A stretch of DNA of 39,268 nucleotides from Synergistaceae bacterium (GTDB lineage Bacteria > Synergistota > Synergistia > Synergistales > Synergistaceae): contig JAITNX010000052.1 in the NCBI GenBank assembly GCA_031290235.1, forward strand, positions 1-39,268, written 5' to 3'. A program made the translations under genes and the position numbers. This document shows positions 33,729 to 39,268 of the stretch, in pieces (the first letter of the stretch is position 1; the number at the start of each line of letters is the position of its first letter). The notes beneath the pieces were generated by a model, which had not been told where the DNA came from, did no database searches, and worked only from the letters and a program-made list of their open reading frames with translations.

Positions 33729-34724
33729 ATGATGAAAAAAGCGTTTTCTGTCACAGGGGTGCTGTTTTTTGTCTTGTCCATCGTCATTTGTTCAGCTGCG
33801 CTCGCGGCAGATCCGGCTGTAAAACGAGGAGATTATTTCATCACAGTGCTCACTGGCCCGTCAAGCGGAATTTATTTCCCAATCGGCGGCGCTTTTTCCA
33901 CATTCATAGGCGGTCTCGGATACAAGACGTCGGCGACAGCTACAGGCGCAACCGCCGAGAACATCAATGCTCTTCAGACCGGACAGGGCGAGATGGCAAT
34001 AGCTATGGCCGATTCGGTCATACAGGCCGTAGAGTCGTTCGGGGCATACGAGGGCAAGCCGGCGGCAAAGGATCTGCGCGCATTGATGGGGCTGTGGCCT
34101 AACTTCTGCCAGATAGTCACGACGGCGGACTCTGGGATTAAGACCTTTGCCGACATGAAAGGCAAAAGAGTCGGAGTCGGAGCGCCGAACTCCGGCGTCG
34201 AACTGAATGCCCGCATGATGTTCGAAGCGCACGGCATGACTTATGGCGATTGCCGCGTTGATTACCTGAGCTATGCCGAAGCGATCGACCAGATGAAGAA
34301 CGGCCTCTGTGACGTGGCCTTCGTCACATCGGGCCTGGGTAACGCCACAATCATGGAGCTTGGCACCAGCAAGAAGATCGCGTTTGTGCCGGTCGAGGGC
34401 GAGGCGCTGCAGAACCTTCTGAAGAAGTATCCGTTCTACATCGAGTCGAAGATACCGGCCGCGACTTACGGCACTGACAAGGACACGACGACGGCCGCGG
34501 TCATGAACATCATGCTCATCGACAACAAGCTGCCGAACGAGGTCGTGTACGACCTGCTCGAGAATATATACTCCCCGGCCGGTCTGGATGCCATAGGAGC
34601 GTCGCACGCGACGGCCAAGGCTAATATAACGCTCGACACAGCGCTGCGCGGCATAGTCGGCACGTCTGTTCCCCTCCACGACGGCGCTGTAAAGTATTAC
34701 CAGGACAAGGGCTTGTTGAAATAA
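33729..34724 (+). CDS. TAXI-family TRAP transporter solute-binding protein (second)
   Basis: Periplasmic receptor of the second TRAP system, 331 residues. A signal peptide (MMKKAFSVTGVLFFVLSIVI, cut after ALA near 27) precedes a TAXI-type N-terminus with VLTGPSSGIYFPIGGAFS and a later MKGKRVGVGAPNSGVELNAR. It starts at ATG 33729 (or 33732) after GAGGAGGAG. It resembles the first binding protein in plan but differs in the ligand-region residues, so the two probably bind different compounds. DUF1850 and the fused permease follow in one operon. Confidence 0.94.
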   Translation: MMKKAFSVTGVLFFVLSIVICSAALAADPAVKRGDYFITVLTGPSSGIYFPIGGAFSTFIGGLGYKTSATATGATAENINALQTGQGEMAIAMADSVIQAVESFGAYEGKPAAKDLRALMGLWPNFCQIVTTADSGIKTFADMKGKRVGVGAPNSGVELNARMMFEAHGMTYGDCRVDYLSYAEAIDQMKNGLCDVAFVTSGLGNATIMELGTSKKIAFVPVEGEALQNLLKKYPFYIESKIPAATYGTDKDTTTAAVMNIMLIDNKLPNEVVYDLLENIYSPAGLDAIGASHATAKANITLDTALRGIVGTSVPLHDGAVKYYQDKGLLK

Positions 34725-34740
34725 ACGACAAAGAGGTCGT

Positions 34741-35274
34741 ATGCCCTTAAAGAAACCCGTATGGCGGGGAGTATCGAGGCTTTTTCTCCCCGTCATCATA
34801 ATTATAATAAGCGTTTCGCTGGTCGTCCCAGGCTCTTTTTGCTCATCGTCCGGCGACGATGAAGCTCTGTTTTTGCGCGTCTACGACTGGAAAACCGGCG
34901 CTGTGTACGTCGAGGCGCCGACCCGCGCGGGGGCGAAACTTTTCTTCGGCTGGATTCACTCTCTGGAGAAGATCCCCTGGAACGAGTATTATCACATTCG
35001 CGAGGATCGCACTCTCATCCTGGACGTCATAACGTTTCCCGCGTTCGGCGCCGGGATACCGGAGAACAAGGGGCGCGTCTGTTATGTGAAGGACGGGTTG
35101 ATTCATATGGAGGAGATAGATCAGGAGTTTGGGGAGCTTGTGTGGCTCAACTCGCACACAGCCACAAGGGACATATCTCTCGATGGTCGTCATATAACGA
35201 GCGGAGCGGAATTGCCGCAGCATACGAGGTTGCGTTTGGTCATTGAAGGAGGAGGCGCTAATGGATCAAAATAA
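34741..35274 (+). CDS. DUF1850 protein of TAXI-TRAP locus
   Basis: A 177-residue protein with one N-terminal membrane helix or signal (LFLPVIIIIISVSLVVPG) and an extracytoplasmic domain with GWIHSLEKIPWNEYYHIRED, the characteristic DUF1850 stretch. DUF1850 genes usually sit between the TAXI binding protein and fused permease, as here. Role unknown; an accessory function in transport is likely by association. ATG at 34741 follows AAAGAGGT. The permease ATG overlaps its end by 14 bp. Confidence 0.85.
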   Translation: MPLKKPVWRGVSRLFLPVIIIIISVSLVVPGSFCSSSGDDEALFLRVYDWKTGAVYVEAPTRAGAKLFFGWIHSLEKIPWNEYYHIREDRTLILDVITFPAFGAGIPENKGRVCYVKDGLIHMEEIDQEFGELVWLNSHTATRDISLDGRHITSGAELPQHTRLRLVIEGGGANGSK

Positions 35275-37330
35275 GCTCAATAAACAGGGTTTGGAGGATG
35301 AGGGGATAAAACGCGAAAACCTCCGCCCCGGCGTGGCTGACGATGACGTGTTGGACGAGACCATAGCCATGGCTATGGAGGGAGTTCTGACGGAGGAGCA
35401 GCTGAAGCTCATAGAGGACCTGGATAAGGAGTCCAGCACGCGCAAACTGGAAAATCCCGTTATCGAAAGGCTGTTCTACCTATCCTGTATCGGCGTGACC
35501 CTGTACCACTTCATTACCTCGTTCATAGGAACCCCTGTCGTTCTGCAGCACCGTTCGTTGCACGTGGCCATGATGCTGGCGCTTGGTTTTGTCATGTATC
35601 CGTCCAGCAAAAAGAGCAGTTATAAAAAGGTAGCGTGGTTTGACTGGGTTCTCATAGCCCTGTCAATAGCGGTGCCCGTATATGTCTGGACCCACTATCT
35701 TGGCATCGTGGACCGGGCTGGGAACGCGAACACGGCCGACATGCTCGCGGCGACCTTGCTTGTGTTGTTAGTGCTAGAGGCTTCGCGGCGAATGACCGGT
35801 TGGGCTCTGCCGATATTGAGCGTTATTTTTATCGCCTACGGCCTCTGCGGGCCGCGAGGGCTCTGGAATATCGACCTTCCGATGTTCGGCCACCGCGGTT
35901 ACACATGGACTCAGCTCTCTAACCAATTTTTCGCCAACACCGAGGGAATTTACGGTTCCTCGGTCAGCGTGGCGGCAAGCTACATATTTCTGTTCATCCT
36001 GTTCGGGGCTGTCATGGGCAAGTCAGGGATGGGAGTTTTCTTCAACGATATAGCTATGGCCCTTGCCGGGCATACGAAGGGCGGTCCCGCCAAGGTTTCC
36101 GTCATCTCGTCCGGTTTGCTGGGCTCCATCAACGGCTCGGCCGTGGCAAACGTAGTCACGACAGGAGCGTTCACTATCCCATTGATGAAGAAGACCGGCT
36201 ATTCTAAAGAGTTCTCCGGTGCCGTGGAGGCGGCCTCGTCCGTCGGAGGACAGTTGCTGCCTCCTGTCATGGGCGCCGCGGCTTTTATAATGGCCGATAT
36301 TCTGAGCGTACAGTATTCGGAAATCATAGTACACGCCGCCATTCCGGCTTTGCTCTATTACCTTGGCGTCATAATTCAGGTTCAACTGCGCGCCGGCAAA
36401 TTGGGTTTGGTTGGCCTGCCGAGAGAACAACTGCCTCGTGCCGCCGCCATAATGCGCGAAAAGGGGCACCTGCTTATACCAATAGTGGTATTGCTGTATC
36501 TGCTCCTATTCTCTGGCACGACGGTGGTCTACTCCGCTGTCATAACGATCGTGGTGACTGTCGTTGTCGCGTGTCTTAGGAAATCCACGAGGATGAGCTT
36601 CAAAGATCTATGCGACGCTTTTGCCGACGGCGCGAAGCAGACTGTTTCTGTCGCCATGGCTTGCGCCTGTGTTGGCATTATAGTGGGGGCGATATCGAAG
36701 ACTGGTTTTGGCCTGACGATGGCGGATGCCATAATATCGTTCGGCAAACAAAATCTGCTTTTCACTCTGCTCTTCACCATGATCACCTGCATGATCTTAG
36801 GCATGGGAGTCCCATCCATCCCCGCCTATATAATAACGGCGACGATCGGGGCGAGCGCTCTATCAAAGCTTGGAATTCCCGCTATGGCCGCCCACATGTT
36901 TTCGTTTTACTTCGCAATGTTCGCGAACCTGACCCCTCCAGTCGCCCTTGCCGCCTTCGCCGCCGCCGGCCTCTCCGGCGGAGACCCGATGAAAACAGGC
37001 TTCGCCGCCGTCAAGTTAGCCTTGGCTGGCTTCGTAGTCCCCTATATGTTCATTTACTCTCCACAACTGCTGCTCATAGATACCGGACTTCTGGAGGGCA
37101 TTCGCGTAGTGATTGGGGCATGTCTTGGTGTGTTTTTGATCGGCGCTGCTGTGGAGGGCTATCTGTTCGCCAAGATCAACGTCATACTTAGAATTATCTC
37201 GTTCGCCGGAGCGTTCTGCCTGATAGACAGCGGTTTGTACTCGGACGCGATAGGCATTGTAGTCCTTGTCGGCCTCGTTGCAGTGCAGTACGTCATAACG
37301 AAAAAAAATCGCGCGACGCAGCCTGGTTAG
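35261..37330 (+). CDS. TRAP transporter fused permease (second)
   Basis: Fused DctQM-type permease of 689 residues from ATG at 35261, chosen because GAAGGAGGAGG is right upstream; an earlier ATG at 35243 lacks this. The hydrophilic N-terminus is about 75 residues, longer than in the paralogue. It shares the GGPAKVSVISSGLLGSINGS, ACACVGIIVGAIS and TPPVALAAFAAAGLSGGDPM blocks. Last gene of the SBP-DUF1850-permease operon. Substrate not decidable. Confidence 0.94.
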   Translation: MDQNKLNKQGLEDEGIKRENLRPGVADDDVLDETIAMAMEGVLTEEQLKLIEDLDKESSTRKLENPVIERLFYLSCIGVTLYHFITSFIGTPVVLQHRSLHVAMMLALGFVMYPSSKKSSYKKVAWFDWVLIALSIAVPVYVWTHYLGIVDRAGNANTADMLAATLLVLLVLEASRRMTGWALPILSVIFIAYGLCGPRGLWNIDLPMFGHRGYTWTQLSNQFFANTEGIYGSSVSVAASYIFLFILFGAVMGKSGMGVFFNDIAMALAGHTKGGPAKVSVISSGLLGSINGSAVANVVTTGAFTIPLMKKTGYSKEFSGAVEAASSVGGQLLPPVMGAAAFIMADILSVQYSEIIVHAAIPALLYYLGVIIQVQLRAGKLGLVGLPREQLPRAAAIMREKGHLLIPIVVLLYLLLFSGTTVVYSAVITIVVTVVVACLRKSTRMSFKDLCDAFADGAKQTVSVAMACACVGIIVGAISKTGFGLTMADAIISFGKQNLLFTLLFTMITCMILGMGVPSIPAYIITATIGASALSKLGIPAMAAHMFSFYFAMFANLTPPVALAAFAAAGLSGGDPMKTGFAAVKLALAGFVVPYMFIYSPQLLLIDTGLLEGIRVVIGACLGVFLIGAAVEGYLFAKINVILRIISFAGAFCLIDSGLYSDAIGIVVLVGLVAVQYVITKKNRATQPG

Positions 37331-37376
37331 CGCATCAACGGTAAAAAAACCGCGCGCATTGATTTGCCAGTAACCG

Positions 37377-37405
37377 TTGACGAGCCGTGATATTCAGTAT
37401 AAAAT
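37377..37405 (+). promoter_or_regulatory. Promoter for tRNA-Leu
   Basis: TTGACG at 37377-37382 and TAAAAT at 37400-37405, 17-bp spacer, close to consensus, 47 bp before the tRNA. Confidence 0.65.
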
Positions 37406-37451
37406 GCTCATTATCGGCATTGTTGGCTGACGTTTCACCGGAGGAATTTAA

Positions 37452-37538
37452 GTCGGGGTGGCGGAACTGGTAGACGCGCTGGATTCAGGATCCAGTGGGC
37501 GCAAGCTCATGGGGGTTCAATTCCCCCCCTCGACACCA
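37452..37538 (+). tRNA. tRNA-Leu(CAG)
   Basis: An 87-nt class II tRNA. The 7-bp acceptor pairs GTCGGGG with CCTCGAC, with discriminator A and encoded CCA at 37536-37538. The anticodon arm is CTGGA-TTCAGGA-TCCAG, giving anticodon CAG for Leu codon CUG. The long variable arm (TGGGCGCAAGCTCA) and a GGTTCAATTCC-type T loop confirm a leucine tRNA. Prophage remnants begin shortly downstream, so its 3' end could be an integration site. Confidence 0.97.
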
Positions 37539-37569
37539 AATTGAAAATCAAGCAACGTTCGAGATACAG

Positions 37570-37594
37570 AAAACCCGCTCACAAGGCGGGTTTT
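37570..37594 (+). terminator. Intrinsic terminator after tRNA-Leu
   Basis: AAAACCCGC at 37570-37578 pairs perfectly with GCGGGTTTT at 37586-37594 around a 7-nt loop, and a T-rich tract follows. Confidence 0.85.
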
Positions 37595-37729
37595 CGCTTT
37601 TCGTGAAAGATATTATTTGACAAGATTCACCCTAGTGCAATAACATTTCCGTATACGATCCGACGGGGATTGCCTATATCTTGAGGTTGTTTCCGCTCAC
37701 GCACTCAGTCCTGGTCCGGCTCAGGCAGG

Positions 37730-37897
37730 ATATCCGTCAAATGGCCGTCAACCGGGGCAATCCTTGTCGAGGATACGGCCAACGGACCGGCGATCATCTC
37801 CACGCCGCAACACGAAATACATGGGCTGATTTCCGTCAACCCAAGAGCGAATCTTTACGAAAGCGCCCGTTTTATGAGAGTGCGCTTGACAGCCTAA
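37730..37897 (+). pseudogene. Fragment of phage terminase large subunit
   Basis: In frame from 37730 the translation contains GAILVEDTANGPAIIS followed by EIHGLISVNP, which matches the nuclease-domain region of phage TerL proteins (usual form ilVEDtANGPAiis...ipGlipVnP). About 40 residues of homology are left, ending near 37849; a stop at 37895 closes the frame and an upstream stop at 37682 limits it. There is no ATPase domain in the window. It is a remnant of a DNA-packaging gene. Confidence 0.75.
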
Positions 37898-38001
37898 GAG
37901 AAGAAGCGTTAAAAAGTGATACACCAATACAAGATGAGCAATATTCTGTTATGCGTTATTTGGCAAAAACTTTAAAGGGGCTGAGTTTTAATGAGTTATG
38001 A
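37840..38001 (+). pseudogene. 3' remnant of an unrecognised gene
   Basis: A frame of about 53 residues with good codon character (LRKRPFYESALDSLREEALK, then DEQYSVMRYLAKTLKGLSF) but no start codon of its own; it continues upstream into a frame that overlaps the terminase fragment. It is richer in A and T than its surroundings, hinting at different origin. Probably the 3' end of a gene broken by the same rearrangement. Function unknown. Confidence 0.4.
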
Positions 38002-38179
38002 GGAAGAAAAAAAAGAACTTGGCGAATGGTACAAGCAGAAAACTCACGAATACTTAGAAGCTCTGGACAGGGAACACCTGCCGGGGCTTGATTCTCCGCT
38101 TGACGCGCTCCACAAGCAGGACACCAAAGAGTTCAACCGTCGCCTGCTCGCACTGAAAGAAAAGTATGGCGTGGAGTAG
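37991..38179 (+). CDS. Small charged hypothetical protein
   Basis: A 62-residue, highly charged and probably helical protein beginning MSYEEEKKELGEWYK and ending NRRLLALKEKYGVE. It overlaps the preceding frame by 11 bp, as in a coupled gene pair. AAAGGGG lies about 10 bp upstream of the ATG. No recognised domain. Being in phage-like debris, it could be a phage or element protein. Confidence 0.55.
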   Translation: MSYEEEKKELGEWYKQKTHEYLEALDREHLPGLDSPLDALHKQDTKEFNRRLLALKEKYGVE

Positions 38180-38236
38180 AATACGCCGCTCCTCGCCGGG
38201 CAGTCGAGTAAATGGCAGAGTACCGCGTCGGTGTGA

Positions 38237-38386
38237 TATAATAAGCACGGCCCCGATAGACTCAGGTGGCTCGGTCGAGCTGGTGACTCGACCGGGAGAA
38301 TTATGCCCCTATCGAGTCCAGCGAATGATGAGTTTCAGTTTCAGTATGAGCCGCAACCACGGAATCAGCCGTGATTGCGGTTTTTT
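38237..38386 (+). ncRNA. Candidate small RNA
   Basis: A TATAAT at 38237-38242 without a good -35 precedes a gene-free stretch ending in a strong terminator. The inner hairpin pairs CGGTCGAG at 38272-38279 with CTCGACCG at 38287-38294. An outer helix may pair CGATAG at 38254-38259 with CTATCG at 38309-38314, enclosing the hairpin. A transcript of about 135 nt would result. No known RNA family is recognised. A minus-strand frame at 38309-38419 overlaps it. Confidence 0.35.
38351..38386 (+). terminator. Intrinsic terminator
   Basis: A 12-nt arm at 38351-38362 pairs with 38369-38380 with one mismatch around the loop AATCAG, followed by six T. It would end plus-strand transcripts from the small gene upstream and/or the candidate small RNA. 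Confidence 0.8.
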
Positions 38387-38546
38387 CCGTGGTGAGGCTT
38401 TCTTCTTCCGCTTGCTCATCGTTATCACCCCCTCCCATGCGATGTTCTGCCGGGTGTTGCTGAGGTGTGTCCTTCCGTGCGTCCCGTTGGTCAAGGGACC
38501 GCGCTCAATTAAGATTATGCATGAACAGGACAGGAGGCCAACACCC

Positions 38547-38690
38547 ATGACCGCCATTAAGATCAACCGATTCAACTTGAACGAGATCAAAGAGGTCTCT
38601 GTGTGTGGTCTGCAAAAAATGCGGCGCAAGAATGACATACAAACTTAGCAACGACGGCCCGCTGAGCGTCCGTCCGCTTTGCTACAGACG
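38547..38690 (+). pseudogene. Small zinc-ribbon-like gene with apparent frameshift
   Basis: ATG at 38547 follows CAGGAGG and opens a 33-codon frame (MTAIKINRFNLNEIKEVSV). In the +1 frame immediately after a GTGTGTG run at 38601-38607 comes VCKKCGARMTYKLSNDGPLS then VRPLCYR, with a CxxC pair and a later Cys. Skipping one base in the GT run joins the two into one plausible protein with a metal-binding knuckle. The run is a likely slippage or mutation site. It then runs into the capsid frame. Function unknown. Confidence 0.4.
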
Positions 38691-39268
38691 TGATTACGGT
38701 CGCCGGGCGCAGGACCCTCGACGTGTACAACGAGGCCAAGCTGAACATTCACATGTTCGACGCCATTGCCGGCAAGGAGAGCGTTACCAAGTTCAACCGC
38801 CGGATGCTGGACGAGATGGAGCAGAAGGGGATAACCGGGTTCGTCGATAAGGCCGGGCGAGAGTGGAACATCGCGCGCTACACGGAGATGCTGGCGCGGA
38901 CGACGGTCATGAACGCGAAGAACGAGTCCAAGCTGAACGAGCTGCGGCTGCGGGGGCATGACCTTGTACGGGTGTCGAGCCACGGGACGATCTGCGAGAA
39001 GTGCAAACCCTGGGAGGGCGCAGTGCTTTCGATGTCGGGGGAGAGCAAGAAATATCCGTCTGTCGCGGAGGCGCGGGAGGCGGGGCTATTCCATCCCAAC
39101 TGCCAGCACTCCACAGGCTTGTTCATCGACCTCGACGAGGAAGAGGAGGACGCAACTGAAATAATTGAACCAACAGAAGCAGTCGAAAATGATTTGCAGC
39201 CTGAGGCATCGCTGGAAATATCCGCCAACCGCACGCCAAGCGCTGAGGATATAAAGGAATATCCTGGT
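38690..39268 (+). CDS. Phage minor capsid/head morphogenesis protein, 5'-truncated, runs off window
   Basis: Partial; the frame is open from 38666 and continues past the right edge. Translation contains HDLVRVSSHGTICEKCKPWE and YPSVAEAREAGLFHPNCQH, which match minor capsid proteins of the phage_min_cap2/Mu gpF-like group (Cys pair at 102 and 105 of the frame, HPNCQH at 135-140). Full-length proteins have a few hundred more N-terminal residues; here only about 90 precede the motif, so the 5' part is lost. GTG at 38690 is the first usable start, without a clear ribosome binding site. It is part of a decayed prophage. Confidence 0.75.
   Translation, partial: MITVAGRRTLDVYNEAKLNIHMFDAIAGKESVTKFNRRMLDEMEQKGITGFVDKAGREWNIARYTEMLARTTVMNAKNESKLNELRLRGHDLVRVSSHGTICEKCKPWEGAVLSMSGESKKYPSVAEAREAGLFHPNCQHSTGLFIDLDEEEEDATEIIEPTEAVENDLQPEASLEISANRTPSAEDIKEYPG

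Noticed and set aside
37335-37375. Possible terminator after the second permease
   Set aside because: The inverted repeat arms are only 4-5 bp and imperfect.
38309-38419. 36-residue basic/hydrophobic frame on the minus strand, with a GGGAGGGGG-like site 8 bp upstream of its ATG
   Set aside because: It lies opposite the plus-strand terminator, whose inverted repeat explains its sequence; coding use is possible but weak.
38166-38546. Plus-strand frame through the small-RNA region
   Set aside because: Runs through a strong terminator and has no domain; only its last 33 codons, from 38547, have a ribosome binding site.
1-39268. CRISPR arrays, intact insertion sequences and rRNA genes
   Set aside because: No spaced direct repeats, transposase genes or rRNA sequence are seen.

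Overview
The window reads as a chromosomal stretch of a diderm, GC-rich bacterium, most likely a member of the Synergistota. This is an inference. It rests on two tripartite TAXI-type TRAP transporter loci, a secretin-based type II secretion system (which implies an outer membrane), and a secreted protein with a Cys/Gly-rich, hydrophobic, Arg-containing tail resembling the Synerg-CTERM sorting signal. Housekeeping genes (secA, argS, rpsF-ssb-rpsR-rplI-dnaB) are intact and conventionally ordered.

Layout. 1-415: non-coding, with nested inverted repeats that could form a pseudoknot. 416-4398: first TAXI-TRAP locus (fused permease, binding protein, an unrecognised membrane protein). 4401-6252, minus strand: an M20 amidohydrolase and a DUF1850-like gene whose frame runs about 200 bp into it. 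6429-13090: secA, a secreted DUF3857/transglutaminase-like protein, argS and a FtsB/DivIC-like division protein. 13194-17178: rpsF, ssb, rpsR, a DUF2232 membrane protein, rplI and dnaB. 17281-20534: a ParB-family protein with a long disordered N-terminus, overlapped by an O-antigen-ligase-like membrane protein. 20560-30529: a type II secretion cluster in the order J-K-L-M-N-C-I-D-E-F. 30649-31947: the CTERM-tailed secreted protein. 31948-33379, minus strand: a secreted protein, a 31-residue membrane peptide and a DUF2318 cysteine protein. 33729-37330: second TAXI-TRAP locus (binding protein, DUF1850, fused permease). 37452-37538: tRNA-Leu(CAG) with a terminator. 37620-39268: broken prophage material (terminase fragment, minor capsid protein) and a possible small RNA.

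How the genes fit together. The TRAP loci probably import organic acids or amino acids across the inner membrane, and the neighbouring M20 enzyme could process an imported amide. SecA delivers precursors to the periplasm, from which the type II system would move folded proteins across the outer membrane. The CTERM protein just downstream is a natural candidate client or surface-anchored product. No major pseudopilin (GspG), prepilin peptidase or sorting peptidase lies in the window, so these must be encoded elsewhere.

The most interesting points are the permuted secretion cluster with its CTERM neighbour, the secreted-protein/micropeptide/DUF2318 operon, the DUF1850-M20 overlap, and the decayed phage segment next to the tRNA gene with its candidate small RNA.
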